A stretch of 54,351 nucleotides of DNA, taken from the IMG/VR virus record IMGVR_UViG_3300035670_011527, positions 1 through 54,351 of that record, one strand, 5' to 3'. This document shows positions 1-9,564 of the stretch, one piece after another; within the stretch, counting starts at the first letter, position 1, and every line of letters starts with the position of its first letter. The DNA comes from a virus. Under the pieces are notes generated by a model. It was not told the DNA's origin and made no database searches. It saw only the letters and a list, made by a program, of their open reading frames with translations. Both the position numbers and the translations under genes were made by a program.

Positions 1-1
1 T

Positions 2-427
2 AGATTTATTATGTATATTGATGGTATTCCATCATATCTTATCAAATCTATTGCTAGACCAACTGTATCTTTTGGTGATATCACATTAGATCACATTAAT
101 GTGAAAAGAAAATTAAAAGGTAAAGCAGAATGGCAAGATGTAAATGCTACCTTATATGATCCTGTTTCTCCTTCTGGAGCACAAGCAGTAATGGAATGGG
201 TTCGTTTATCACACGAATCTGTAACAGGTAGAGATGGTTATTCTGATTTCTATAAAAAAGATGTTGTATTCAATATGTTAGGCCCAGTAGGCGATATTGT
301 TGAAGAATGGATTTTAAAAGGTGCTTATGTTAAATCAGCAGCATTTGGTGAAGCTGCTTGGGCTAACGAAGCTCCAATGGAAATTACATTAGGTATCCGT
401 TACGACTACGCTATTTTAAATTACTAA
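2..427 (+). CDS. Tail tube protein (T4 gp19-like), 5' end cut by window
   Basis: Forms the inner tube of a contractile tail. The reading frame is open to the left edge: codons before the first ATG (position 11) read Arg-Phe-Ile, so the gene very probably starts upstream and this is the C-terminal ~140 residues of a protein that is ~160 aa in T4. The stretch IDGIPSYLIKSIARP and the segment LTLYDP-like (ATLYDPVSPSG) match the conserved tube fold as I remember it for gp19 homologues. A clear hairpin terminator follows the stop, separating it from the baseplate genes. Family assignment is from recalled motifs and position before the chaperone and tape-measure genes. Confidence 0.8.
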   Translation, partial: RFIMYIDGIPSYLIKSIARPTVSFGDITLDHINVKRKLKGKAEWQDVNATLYDPVSPSGAQAVMEWVRLSHESVTGRDGYSDFYKKDVVFNMLGPVGDIVEEWILKGAYVKSAAFGEAAWANEAPMEITLGIRYDYAILNY

Positions 428-450
428 TATTTACCTCCCCTGACCGATCA

Positions 451-487
451 AAAGCTCGTACATTAATTTGTATGAGCTTTTTTTCTT
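451..487 (+). terminator. Rho-independent terminator after tail tube gene
   Basis: AAAGCTC at 451-457 pairs with GAGCTTT at 474-480, extended by further A/T and G-T pairs around an AT-rich loop, followed directly by a run of T (to 484). It lies 24 bases after the tail tube stop, so it would end a highly expressed structural transcript. Confidence 0.85.
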
Positions 488-516
488 TCTATATGTATAT
501 ATAAAAATATATTATT

Positions 517-1281
517 ATGAGTGAGATAACATTCCCAACAGAAATCATTGAGTTGCCGAGTAAAGGTTTATTATATCCAGAAGGTCATCCACTTTCATCT
601 GGTACTATAGAAATGAAATATATGACCGCTCGTGAAGAAGAAATTCTATCTAATCAAAACTTAATTCAAAAAGGTTTAGTATTAGATAAATTAATTGAAT
701 CATTAATTGTTACTAAATTTAATTATAAAGATTTATTAGTAGTTGATAAAAATGCATTATTATTTGCTGCTCGTGTATTAGCTTATGGAGCAGATTATCA
801 AATTAAAATGAATCACCCAGAAACTAATGAAGAAGAAATAGTAAATATTAATTTAGCTGGTGTTGATAACAAACCCTTACATTCAGTATATGAAAATTGC
901 GGTGGAGTTAATAATTTTGAATTTGATTTACCACATTCTAAAGTTAAAATTACATTTAGATTATTAACACATGGTGATGAACAAGAAATTGAACAAGAAA
1001 TTGCTACTTATAAAAAAATTAAAAAAGAATATAGTGAAGCTTTAATTCGTTTAGAAAGAATTATTACTAGTGTCAATGGAGACACCAATAAAGGTGTAAT
1101 AAGAAATTTTGTTACCAACCAATTTTTAGCCAGAGATGTAAGAGAATTTAGAAAATATATGAAAGAAATATCCCCAGACGTTGATACTAAAGTTGATGTA
1201 ACTTTTGAAGATGGATATGTGATGCAAGGTGTGGAGGTGCCTATTACTCTAAACTTTTTTTGGCCTGATTTTAACCTCTGA
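517..1281 (+). CDS. Baseplate hub/tail assembly chaperone (T4 gp26-like, PF12322-type)
   Basis: A 254-residue protein resembling the T4-family baseplate protein often called gp26 or baseplate hub assembly chaperone. The N-terminal signature ELPSKGLLYPEGHPL and the following MKYMTAREEEILSNQNLIQKG are the parts I recognise. It sits between the tube gene and the tape-measure-like gene, the usual place for tail assembly chaperones. The end of the frame runs through a T7 tract (1255-1261) and stops at 1279-1281, while a second frame opens at 1253 and continues 285 bases; see the frameshift extension. Function in hub assembly is inferred from family, not visible in sequence. Confidence 0.75.
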   Translation: MSEITFPTEIIELPSKGLLYPEGHPLSSGTIEMKYMTAREEEILSNQNLIQKGLVLDKLIESLIVTKFNYKDLLVVDKNALLFAARVLAYGADYQIKMNHPETNEEEIVNINLAGVDNKPLHSVYENCGGVNNFEFDLPHSKVKITFRLLTHGDEQEIEQEIATYKKIKKEYSEALIRLERIITSVNGDTNKGVIRNFVTNQFLARDVREFRKYMKEISPDVDTKVDVTFEDGYVMQGVEVPITLNFFWPDFNL

Positions 1282-1537
1282 ACAGGCTCTTCAGTACAGA
1301 CAAATATTGTTACAAGAAATCCATGATCTATGTTTTCATGGTAATGGTGGATTTACTTATAGTGAAGTATATTCTCTTCCAGTAATGAGAAGAAAATATC
1401 ACATAAAGAAAATAGTAGATCATTTTGAACAACAGAGAAAACAGTTAGAAAATCAAAATAATCAACAAATAGATAACAAAATATATTCTCCACCTAAACC
1501 TAAAGATAATGTATTTAACGTTAAGAAGGCGCAGTAG
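1253..1537 (+). CDS. Probable frameshifted C-terminal extension of the chaperone (G/GT-like)
   Basis: This frame is open from just after a TAA at 1250-1252 to a TAG at 1535-1537 and overlaps the end of the gp26-like gene. The first possible independent start is TTG at 1307, with no good ribosome site, and that start would cut off the conserved-looking lead-in SEQALQYRQILLQEIH. A +1 (or -2) shift on the T7 tract would fuse it to the upstream frame. The conserved core HGNGGFTYSEVYSLPV then precedes a Gln/Asn-rich tail. It lies directly before the tape-measure-like gene, as lambda-type GT products do. A one-base homopolymer error (T7 for T6) would give the same picture. Confidence 0.6.
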   Translation, partial: TFFGLILTSEQALQYRQILLQEIHDLCFHGNGGFTYSEVYSLPVMRRKYHIKKIVDHFEQQRKQLENQNNQQIDNKIYSPPKPKDNVFNVKKAQ

Positions 1538-1551
1538 GCGCCTTTTATTTT
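1526..1551 (+). terminator. Terminator overlapping chaperone stop codon
   Basis: AAGGCGC (1526-1532) pairs perfectly with GCGCCTT (1538-1544) around a five-base loop that contains the TAG stop of the upstream frame. A T-rich tract follows. GC-rich hairpins are rare in this window, which makes the call firm. Confidence 0.8.
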
Positions 1552-1580
1552 CTCATATTTATTATAAAACATAACATTTT

Positions 1581-3716
1581 ATGGATATAAAAATAATTTC
1601 TGAAGGTGATCCAGAGTATGAAAATTTTAAAAAAACTACTCAAAAATCTGAAAAACCGAAAAAAAAGTCTCGTGAAACAGAGTTAGAAAAAGCAACCAAA
1701 GAAACAGAAAAAGCAATAAAATTAAACAATGAATTTAATGTTTCTCTTGATAATACAAAGGAATTATATTCTGAACTTAGTGAAAATATCACAGAATTAG
1801 CATTTAATAATCGAAATTTAGTAGAGTCTTATAAAAGATTAATAAGTGAAAGTGATAATATAGGAACAATTTCAGCAGGTATTATTAGAAAACTTGGTAC
1901 TTCACAAGTAAATGCTATAGAGGCCTCTAGAAATTTAATAACAAATTTTGAAACTGATTCTAAAAAATTAAATAAAGGTATAGATACTAATACTAGTCTT
2001 ATAAACGAATTTGAACGTGAAATAGAAGAATTACGTAAAACTAAAGGTAATGAAGTATTAGTAAAATCACTTCAAGAAGCGCAAAAAAATCTTATACAGA
2101 GTAATAAACAATTAGAAACTTTTAAAAAAATTACATCAGAAATAGAAAGTATTAAAATTTCCGAAAATTTTGACAAATTTGCTGATAGTATTCCTGTATT
2201 AGGACCTCTTATAAAAAAAAATATAACTACTCCTTTTAAAGAGGGAGTAAGCGAAGCTATTAAATCAGGTGCTACATCAACAGAAGCTCTTACAGCAGGA
2301 TTTCAAAATATTAAAAAAGTAGGATTAGCTGCTTTATTTACTTTACTTGTTGAAGAAACATTTAAAGTTAATGAACAAATCACAGATCTACAACGCAATT
2401 TTGGTTTAACTAATGGTCAAGCAATTGGATTAAGATCAGAACTATCTGAAGTAGCCGCTTTAAGTGGTGATATATTCATTACTTCAGAAAAACTATTAAA
2501 AAGTTTTACAGCATTATCTCAACAATTAGGATTTCAAGTAACTACTTCTGGAGATTTACTTGAAACATATACTAATCTTACTCAAAGATTAGGACTTAAT
2601 GAACAAGATGCAACTCAACTTACTGTATTATCCGCACTACAATCTAAAAATACAAAAGATGTATTAAATAATACTATTAAAACAATAAATAATTCACGTG
2701 ATTCCAATAAGTTATTCAATAATACTAAACAAATATTACAAGATATATCTAGTGTTAGTTCATCAACTATTGCTTCTTTAGGAAAATCACCAGAAATATT
2801 AGCAGAAGCTGCTACTAAAGCACGTGAATTAGGTTTAAACTTAAATCAAGTTGAAAAAATAGCTGATAGTTTGCTAAATTTTGAGTCATCTATTAATGCT
2901 GAACTAACAGCAGAACTGATAACAGGTAAACAGTTAAATCTTGAAAGAGCAAGATTTTTAGCCCTCAATAATGATATTGAAGGGGTAATGAAAGAAATCA
3001 ACAAACAAGGTATTAATTTTACTGAGTTTACTGAAATGAATCGTATTGCTCAAAAAGCATTGGCTGAAACTTTAGGAATGAGTCGTGAAGAAATGACAGA
3101 AATGTTATTTAAACAAGAAAAATTAGCATTAGCTCAAAGAGCATCTCGTGGAGAACTTGAAGGTCAATCATTAGCAACATTTAACGCTCTTTCAGCTCAA
3201 GAAAAATTTACTAATAGTGTATCAAAACTAAAAGATTTATTTTCCTCATTAGTTATAGCTTTTTCTCCAATTATAGATTTAATAGCACTTGCTGCAGAAG
3301 GAATTGCACTAATAGTTTCACCTCTTACATGGCTTTTTTCCCAAACAGGAAAAATGGTTGGACAATCAGTATCAGCAATTACTCCTACTCCTATACAAGA
3401 TGCCTATTTTGATTCTTCTCAACAAGGCCCAATGATATTTGATAAAGGTCAACTATATCAAGGAATACCTGGAGATAATATATTAGTAGGTACAAATATT
3501 CCTTCTCCTATTACACAAGTAAGTAATAATACTAACAACTTACAAATAAATAATAATGAGATTATAAATGAATTAAAAACCTTAAAGCAAGCTTTAGTTG
3601 AATCACGCAGTATACCAGTAGTTATTGAAAATAATATAGATGGAAGACAACTTAATAAAAATACAATGAATGGTGCACGTAAAGGTTACTTAACAACACC
3701 TTCTGTATACACTTAA
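1581..3716 (+). CDS. Tail tape-measure / hub protein (T4 gp29-like position)
   Basis: A 711-residue protein with a highly charged N-terminal half (residues ~10-200) that looks coiled-coil, a first hydrophobic patch around residues 245-262, and a second strongly hydrophobic region around 545-590 near a Gly/Pro-rich stretch. This profile, the length and the position right after the chaperone pair fit a tail-length determinator. In T4 the equivalent, gp29, is 590 aa. I do not see a diagnostic motif, so the identification is mainly contextual. The start ATG at 1581 follows an A/T-rich leader without a clear Shine-Dalgarno site. Confidence 0.6.
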   Translation: MDIKIISEGDPEYENFKKTTQKSEKPKKKSRETELEKATKETEKAIKLNNEFNVSLDNTKELYSELSENITELAFNNRNLVESYKRLISESDNIGTISAGIIRKLGTSQVNAIEASRNLITNFETDSKKLNKGIDTNTSLINEFEREIEELRKTKGNEVLVKSLQEAQKNLIQSNKQLETFKKITSEIESIKISENFDKFADSIPVLGPLIKKNITTPFKEGVSEAIKSGATSTEALTAGFQNIKKVGLAALFTLLVEETFKVNEQITDLQRNFGLTNGQAIGLRSELSEVAALSGDIFITSEKLLKSFTALSQQLGFQVTTSGDLLETYTNLTQRLGLNEQDATQLTVLSALQSKNTKDVLNNTIKTINNSRDSNKLFNNTKQILQDISSVSSSTIASLGKSPEILAEAATKARELGLNLNQVEKIADSLLNFESSINAELTAELITGKQLNLERARFLALNNDIEGVMKEINKQGINFTEFTEMNRIAQKALAETLGMSREEMTEMLFKQEKLALAQRASRGELEGQSLATFNALSAQEKFTNSVSKLKDLFSSLVIAFSPIIDLIALAAEGIALIVSPLTWLFSQTGKMVGQSVSAITPTPIQDAYFDSSQQGPMIFDKGQLYQGIPGDNILVGTNIPSPITQVSNNTNNLQINNNEIINELKTLKQALVESRSIPVVIENNIDGRQLNKNTMNGARKGYLTTPSVYT

Positions 3717-3749
3717 TATTTATAACCACAACCCTTAATTTTTAAAAAC

Positions 3750-3971
3750 ATGTCTTTACTTAGAAAAGATTCAAAATTTGATTTAGATAAACAAAAAGGT
3801 CCTCAATTTGAAAGATTAGAAAGAAATTCTTTCCTTTCTAGTCTATTTGAATCTGGAAAAAAATATTTTTCTAGTATTCATAAACTTTCATATGGTCCTC
3901 AAGGAAGAGGTCCAGAAACAAAACGTGGTCCTATTAATCCTAAAAAATACGTAGATAATTTACCTAGATAA
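3750..3971 (+). CDS. Small hypothetical protein between tail genes
   Basis: A 73-residue basic protein, rich in Lys, Arg, Gly and Ser, with the repeated theme GPQGRGPETKRGP near its end. I do not recognise the family. Its stop codon overlaps the next start by one base (TAATG), so it is probably translated with the following baseplate gene. Composition suggests a small virion or assembly component, but nothing in the sequence proves it. Confidence 0.6.
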   Translation: MSLLRKDSKFDLDKQKGPQFERLERNSFLSSLFESGKKYFSSIHKLSYGPQGRGPETKRGPINPKKYVDNLPR

Positions 3972-5728
3972 TGGGTTTATTTACTAAATATAAAGAAAAT
4001 CAAGAAAAGTTTGTTTCTGGTTCGGTGGTATCTCAACTACCCCCGAATAGAAAAAATACTCTATTTAATGGAGCCACAATTGATGGTTCTTTATTAAAAG
4101 AAGAACAAATTACTCAAACTACTTCAACACAGGATGTTACATTAGGTAGAGTAGAATCAAGTTTATTTAAAAAACGCCAAGAATTAGATGAACAAAGAAT
4201 AGAAAATTTTCTTAAAACTCCAGGTGGTCAAACACACAAAACAAAAGAAATAAGATTAGCTAGAACTAATCCTGTTTTTTCACCTGAATTAGGATCAATA
4301 GGACAAAATCCAACTAAAAATATAATACCTAATAAAGTAGCTATTAATGCTGGATTATCTGGTGGAGGAGTATTTGAAGATAAATTTGGTTTAATATCCA
4401 ATATTACTAATGATGGATATGTAAAATATCGTAATAATCCTGATAAATCTAAATTAGCTTATTTAGCTAAAAAATATGGTTATGATAAAGGAATTAAAAC
4501 AAACGATAGTGGATTTCTTTCTGGATTTAGTGGTAGATTATCCAATTTTGCTTCTGGAGTTAATAATTTTTCTAATCAAATATTAGGTGCATTTGGGTAT
4601 AGAACACCTCCAAAAGAAGAATTATATTCCTATTCAGGTGGCCCTGGATCAGATAATGGTATTGGTATAACTACAATTTATAAATATGATCCTATAGTAT
4701 TTGATACAAATAATATTAATTTTAAAAATCTAAAAAATAGTTTTATTATACGTGATGATCCAGAAAGAAAAAAAGAAGAACGTAATATTGAAAATAATAA
4801 ATTTTGGGATAATAATTTAAGTATTGAAATTGGAAATAGAAGATTTATTGAAGGAATAGGAAATCGTCCGAGTATGTTCTTGGATAATGGACTTTTAAGT
4901 TATAGCCAAGAATTTATAAGTCAATTTACAACCTTTTATGGAAATAATGTTTTACCTAGTTCTGATCCTTTAAGATTTACCACCTCTGGTTCAGTTAAAA
5001 CAACAGAATATAACAATGGAAAATTATCACCCTATATATCAGATTATTACTCAACTAAACCTATAAATGATACAAAAAGAATAGGGAGCTCAAGTTATTC
5101 ATCAACAGGTGGTATAATTAATCCAAATTTTTATTATAATAGTAGTTCTCTTTCAGAAAATAATGTTACTAATATTGAACAAAATTCGAAAAATGATATT
5201 ATTCCTTTTAGAATAGAAATAATAGATCTAGAACTTCCTGAGCAATCATATTATCTTTATTTTAAAGCTTTTATAGATAATTTTTCTGATGATTTTAGAG
5301 CAAATTATGAATCTATAGTTTCTCCTGGAAACCCAACAGGAAAAATGTTTAAATATCAATCATTTGATAGAACCTTATCTCTTAATTTTAAAATAGCTAT
5401 TTTTAGAGAAGAAGAAGCAGAAAATATATATAAAAAATTAAATCGATTAGCTTCAACTACTTTACCAACTAATACTAATGGTGGTATTCGCAGTACCATT
5501 ACAAAACTTACAGTAGGAAACTGGTGTAAAAGATTACCTGGAGTAATAAATAGTATAAATTTTACAAATCTAGTTAGTAATCCGTGGGATATAGATAATA
5601 AAAGACCAATGGTAATAGATGTTTCTATGGGTTATCAATATTCTTCAATATATGATGATGATAATTCTATATTATATTCATCCCCTGATATTGAATATAA
5701 ATTATTAGGAAACCCAAATGCAGCGTAA
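3971..5728 (+). CDS. Baseplate / tail tube-associated structural protein
   Basis: A 585-residue protein in the baseplate run. The N-terminal two thirds are low in recognisable motifs and rich in Asn, Ser, Gly and Tyr. The C-terminal ~170 residues look like a folded tube-initiator type domain: YLYFKAFIDNFSDDF, then LTVGNWCKRLPGVINSINF and a final VSMGYQYSS. This pattern resembles T4-like gp48/gp54-type proteins that cap the baseplate and start the tube, but that is a recollection and not a firm match. It overlaps the next gene by 11 bases. Confidence 0.55.
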   Translation: MGLFTKYKENQEKFVSGSVVSQLPPNRKNTLFNGATIDGSLLKEEQITQTTSTQDVTLGRVESSLFKKRQELDEQRIENFLKTPGGQTHKTKEIRLARTNPVFSPELGSIGQNPTKNIIPNKVAINAGLSGGGVFEDKFGLISNITNDGYVKYRNNPDKSKLAYLAKKYGYDKGIKTNDSGFLSGFSGRLSNFASGVNNFSNQILGAFGYRTPPKEELYSYSGGPGSDNGIGITTIYKYDPIVFDTNNINFKNLKNSFIIRDDPERKKEERNIENNKFWDNNLSIEIGNRRFIEGIGNRPSMFLDNGLLSYSQEFISQFTTFYGNNVLPSSDPLRFTTSGSVKTTEYNNGKLSPYISDYYSTKPINDTKRIGSSSYSSTGGIINPNFYYNSSSLSENNVTNIEQNSKNDIIPFRIEIIDLELPEQSYYLYFKAFIDNFSDDFRANYESIVSPGNPTGKMFKYQSFDRTLSLNFKIAIFREEEAENIYKKLNRLASTTLPTNTNGGIRSTITKLTVGNWCKRLPGVINSINFTNLVSNPWDIDNKRPMVIDVSMGYQYSSIYDDDNSILYSSPDIEYKLLGNPNAA

Positions 5729-6017
5729 TAGAACTATATTAAAAGATGAAAATAACAAACGTTATTATAAAAACGTTTTATATCCGGAAATTCCTCTAAG
5801 TGTGAATGATATTTATGTTTTAACATCTATAAGTGATAGAATAGATAAATTAGCTTATACTTATTATAAAGATGAAACATTGTGGTGGATAATAGCAGAA
5901 GCTAATGTTGATATTATAAAAAGAGATAGTCTTTATACTGGAGCGGGTAAACAAATTAGAATCCCAACCAATATATCTCAAATTTTACAGGATTTTAACA
6001 GTTTAAATAATTTTTAA
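5718..6017 (+). CDS. LysM-like baseplate wedge protein (gp53-like)
   Basis: A 99-residue protein with the fold signature of phage LysM-like baseplate proteins: SISDRIDKLAYTYYKDETLWW followed by an I-A-E-A-N and a C-terminal RIPTNI. T4 gp53 and the tail protein X family share this layout, in which Asp-Arg-Ile-Asp and the aromatic LWW hold the small fold. It lies between two large baseplate genes and ends one base before the next ATG. The exact equivalence to gp53 is inferred from size, motif and place. Confidence 0.7.
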   Translation: MQRNRTILKDENNKRYYKNVLYPEIPLSVNDIYVLTSISDRIDKLAYTYYKDETLWWIIAEANVDIIKRDSLYTGAGKQIRIPTNISQILQDFNSLNNF

Positions 6018-8975
6018 ATGAGTACCATTTTTGAACCTATAAATGGAGATATAACTAGACAACTTGATCTTCGTCAAAAGGTAATGTCTAATGAAATTAG
6101 AAATCCAAATGTTCGTAGTGTTTTTTTAAACAAAAAATGTACTATTAGATTAGTTCCTTTAGTAAAAGATCTAACAACTATTGAAAATATAAATATTCTA
6201 GATTCAGATGATTTTATATTTGATAATTATACTTTAACTGATAATTTTTTTGATAACATTATCAATAGTGATTTAATTAATAATAGTGAATTTAGTGTTT
6301 ATACTTCTTATAAAAATAATTTTAATAATACAAAAGAAAAACCATTTGTAAAAGATTTTAATATTATTACTAGAAGTGGAAATAATTATGGTGCTACTCG
6401 TATTGGATCTATAACTATAATAATTCCTACTCGAGATCAATTTAATTTAATAGAACGTTTTTTTAGAATAGGTAGTCCATTTTTATTAGAATGGGGATGG
6501 TCCAAATATATTTTAGATGATACTTCTTCTGAATTTTTATCTTTTATAGATGACACATTATATAAACAAAAACCAGAAATAAAACAAATTGATTTAGAGA
6601 ATGCTATAATTCGAAAAAAGATAGATAATAAAGGAAATTATGATGGAGGGGTGTTTGTAATAAATAATTTTACAACAACTATACAAAACGGTAGTACTGA
6701 TTATTATTATGAATTAAAATTAGATTTAATAACAAAAGGAGATATATTAAACAGCATAAAACCATCTAAAAACGTTTCTGTTTCTTCTACTTCAACTGAT
6801 TATGCTACAACTTATAGAATAAACAGTAATCCTTTAATTCGTGCTTTAAGATTTTTAAATCAGTATCAATCAGGATATAAAGAAGAATTAAAAAACAAAG
6901 AAATATCTTTAGAAATAACAATAGCTGAAAATATAGAAGGAGAATTAACCCCAGAAATAGAAACAATAGAATTAAATAACATATTATCAATTCTACACGA
7001 ATCTACTCCTGTAAATAATTCAGTTGAATTATCTTTAAATCCTTTTAGTAATATTATTCAAGAAATAGATAGTAATTTTTTACCAATTAAAAAAACAGTA
7101 ACAAGAGAAAATCAAGTTCGTCTCCCTACCCCAGGATTATCTCCTGGTTCTTTTCAATCGTCAACTACTAGTAATAAAGAAATTACTTATATTAAATTAG
7201 GTTATTTTTTGCAAATGTTGAATCGTTTAAAAACAAAAACAGATCCAGGTTATGTTGATTTAGGATATGAATATTCTAATCCAGAATATTATTATACTTT
7301 ACAGGGCGATATTCCGAATAGTTTTAAATATGAGTGGAATTCTGATATTCATTTTGGAAGTTTTAATCCATCTAAAGTTATTTTACCTAACTATAAATGG
7401 ACTGAATTTTTAAGTAAATATGTAGCAGATTTAGATTTTTTTATTTCTTATCAAAAAAGATTTATCATTAGTAATATATTATTAAGAACAAATGTTTTAT
7501 TAGATGAAGTAATAAATTTAATAAAACAAGATGAGTTTACATTTAATAATATTATAAAAATGATATTAGATTTAATAAATACTAATACTGATAATGAATT
7601 AAGATTAACAAAATATGATCTTGAAAATGGAAGTTATACTATTGCTTCTTTAACAAATTCTAATCCAATTATAAATAATCCTTTTTCTTTAAAATTATAT
7701 AATACGGGGTCTATAGTAGAATCAGTTACAATAGATACAACAATAAATGATTCTGTTGCCAAAGAAGTTGCCATAATGTTTAATGGTTCTCCAGATTATG
7801 CTGTTTCGGCTGAAGCTGTTAGTTTATTAAAATTTAATCATGGAACTAAATCACGACTTGTTGAAAATAACAACACAAATATTGAAGATAATCAAAATTC
7901 ATCTATAGGATATTTAAATTTTATAGAAGAAAATCTTTTTAATCTCCATAAGAATATATTTTCTTTAACAGAAAATCCTAATATAGATACAATATCTACA
8001 GATTTATTAAACTATTACCAAAATTTTAAACAAAAATATATTTCCGGAATATCTTTATATGGCAATTATAAAAATATAAGAGCAGTTCCTTTGTTTCCTA
8101 TAAAAATCAAAATAACCTTACCTGGAGTTTCAGGAATAAAAATAGGTAACAGCTTAAAAATAGAGGATAGTAGATTACCAGCAATATACACAGATAATAA
8201 AATATATTATTTAATCACTAATATTGAACATCAAATCCTAAACAGATATTGGAATACATTATTGGATTTATCTCCACAGATTAATACAGATATAACTCAA
8301 TTATCAATATCTTCTACATCAACAGATATTAATCAACCTTTAAATGTTAATGATATTGGTTGGGATTTAGATACTTTTCTCAAAGCCCTTATACAGGTTG
8401 AAACGGGTATATATGAATTTGAATCAATTGTTCTTAATCGTCCTGGTATTATAGATAGATGGAGAAGAAAAGGTACAGAAACATGGAATAATAGTCCTTT
8501 ATTTAGTCAAGCATCACAAGCAATATCTGCTATTCGTGCAAGAGGACCATACCAAATTAAACCTGCTTATGTTTTTGATGCTTTAGGAAACCAACCTAAT
8601 ATTTCTAATATTGAAAAGAAAGGTGAAATTTGGCAATGGGACAAAGTAAATGAGTTAGTTAATATAGATACTATTTTCTATCAAAAACAAGCTGTTGAAA
8701 GATATCTTAATAGATATTTTCCTAAAGAAATTAATAAAAAAACATATAAAAGAGCATCAGCTATACACCATTTAGGACCAATAGGTGGAAACGATTACAA
8801 TGAAGTAAAAAGAAAAATATCGGAAGGTTTAAAAACAAATAATAAAAAATGGTCAAATATTAGAAATAATTTTATTTATTTTGAAAACACATACTGGCCA
8901 AAAATGAAAGAATATTTAGGAATAGATCCAAATTCACTTATAGATGCCGGTCAACCAAATAATTTTAACTTTTAA
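6018..8975 (+). CDS. Baseplate hub protein with C-terminal SLT lysozyme domain
   Basis: A 985-residue protein. The N-terminal part carries PFLLEWGWSKYI around residues 152-163, typical of gp27-like hub proteins. The last ~200 residues look like a lytic transglycosylase/lysozyme: LIQVETG with candidate catalytic Glu795, RGPYQIKP (residues ~842-849), and AIHHLGPIGG (~915-924) where SLT enzymes have their AYN-x-GP segment. In T4 the hub gp27 binds a separate lysozyme, gp5; here both roles appear fused, so the tail could cut peptidoglycan during injection. Enzyme activity is inferred from motif order. Confidence 0.72.
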   Translation: MSTIFEPINGDITRQLDLRQKVMSNEIRNPNVRSVFLNKKCTIRLVPLVKDLTTIENINILDSDDFIFDNYTLTDNFFDNIINSDLINNSEFSVYTSYKNNFNNTKEKPFVKDFNIITRSGNNYGATRIGSITIIIPTRDQFNLIERFFRIGSPFLLEWGWSKYILDDTSSEFLSFIDDTLYKQKPEIKQIDLENAIIRKKIDNKGNYDGGVFVINNFTTTIQNGSTDYYYELKLDLITKGDILNSIKPSKNVSVSSTSTDYATTYRINSNPLIRALRFLNQYQSGYKEELKNKEISLEITIAENIEGELTPEIETIELNNILSILHESTPVNNSVELSLNPFSNIIQEIDSNFLPIKKTVTRENQVRLPTPGLSPGSFQSSTTSNKEITYIKLGYFLQMLNRLKTKTDPGYVDLGYEYSNPEYYYTLQGDIPNSFKYEWNSDIHFGSFNPSKVILPNYKWTEFLSKYVADLDFFISYQKRFIISNILLRTNVLLDEVINLIKQDEFTFNNIIKMILDLINTNTDNELRLTKYDLENGSYTIASLTNSNPIINNPFSLKLYNTGSIVESVTIDTTINDSVAKEVAIMFNGSPDYAVSAEAVSLLKFNHGTKSRLVENNNTNIEDNQNSSIGYLNFIEENLFNLHKNIFSLTENPNIDTISTDLLNYYQNFKQKYISGISLYGNYKNIRAVPLFPIKIKITLPGVSGIKIGNSLKIEDSRLPAIYTDNKIYYLITNIEHQILNRYWNTLLDLSPQINTDITQLSISSTSTDINQPLNVNDIGWDLDTFLKALIQVETGIYEFESIVLNRPGIIDRWRRKGTETWNNSPLFSQASQAISAIRARGPYQIKPAYVFDALGNQPNISNIEKKGEIWQWDKVNELVNIDTIFYQKQAVERYLNRYFPKEINKKTYKRASAIHHLGPIGGNDYNEVKRKISEGLKTNNKKWSNIRNNFIYFENTYWPKMKEYLGIDPNSLIDAGQPNNFNF

Positions 8976-8980
8976 TTAAA

Positions 8981-9526
8981 ATGTATATTCCTTCTTCATT
9001 TATCGAAAAAAAATATACTAATGGAGATGAATTTATTTTTTCTACAAATAGAAAAAAGTATATTGGTCCGTATGTCATAATAAATGGAAATAAATTTTAT
9101 AGTGGAGAAATATATAATAATTCTTCGATAGAATTAATTCCTGTTCCTAAACCAGAAGAAATCCCCTCTATTATCAAATACGATGTACTTTCTGATTTTA
9201 AAGTTTTTGATTTAAAATCATTTTCTCCAATAAACTTTTCATACAATCCTCCTACTGAACAAGATTATCAAAAAGGATCATATAAAAGATATTTTGTAAA
9301 AAATCGATCAATTAAAGCAGGAGGAATAACAGAAGTAGATTATGAAACCTTTAAAGATTTGGTTGATCAGGGTGGAAAACATGATTATAATATTTATGAA
9401 CCATTTTTTATTAATTGGAATTTGACTCAAACACAAAGAAATATTGATCAATTAAATTTATTAAGTAGAAGATACTTAGGATTAAAATCTTATTTAAAAA
9501 ACCCATCTCAATTTGTAAGACAGTAA
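8981..9526 (+). CDS. Hypothetical virion-associated protein
   Basis: A 181-residue protein closing the baseplate run, five bases after the hub gene. It has a KYIGPYVIINGNKFYSGE segment near the N-terminus, a Pro-rich hinge around residues 55-65, and a KGSYKRYFVKN motif near residue 98 followed by a charged C-terminal half. I do not recognise a family. Because it is cotranscribed with structural genes, a tail or baseplate role is the best guess. Transcription may end after it, since a promoter-like stretch follows. Confidence 0.6.
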   Translation: MYIPSSFIEKKYTNGDEFIFSTNRKKYIGPYVIINGNKFYSGEIYNNSSIELIPVPKPEEIPSIIKYDVLSDFKVFDLKSFSPINFSYNPPTEQDYQKGSYKRYFVKNRSIKAGGITEVDYETFKDLVDQGGKHDYNIYEPFFINWNLTQTQRNIDQLNLLSRRYLGLKSYLKNPSQFVRQ

Positions 9527-9527
9527 A

Positions 9528-9542
9528 AAAAGTTGTATATTT
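9528..9542 (+). promoter_or_regulatory. Promoter-like motif before replication block
   Basis: An A-rich stretch followed by GTTGTATATTTAA lies in the 38-base gap between the last baseplate gene and the family A polymerase. Nearly the same string (AAAAAGTTTGTATATTATAA) lies just before the sliding clamp at 27052-27071. The shared string marks it as a candidate phage promoter; no transcript evidence is available. Confidence 0.35.
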
Positions 9543-9564
9543 AATTAGTTATAAGAATTAATAA

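Noticed and set aside
1307-1537. Independent gene starting at TTG 1307
   Set aside because: No ribosome site, rare start, and the frame is open and protein-like upstream to 1253, overlapping the gp26-like gene. A frameshift extension explains it better.
6805-6990. Hydrophobic minus-strand frame inside the hub gene
   Set aside because: It is the complement of AT-rich coding sequence; the Leu/Ile-rich run arises from Asn/Glu/Lys codons on the + strand. No start signal.
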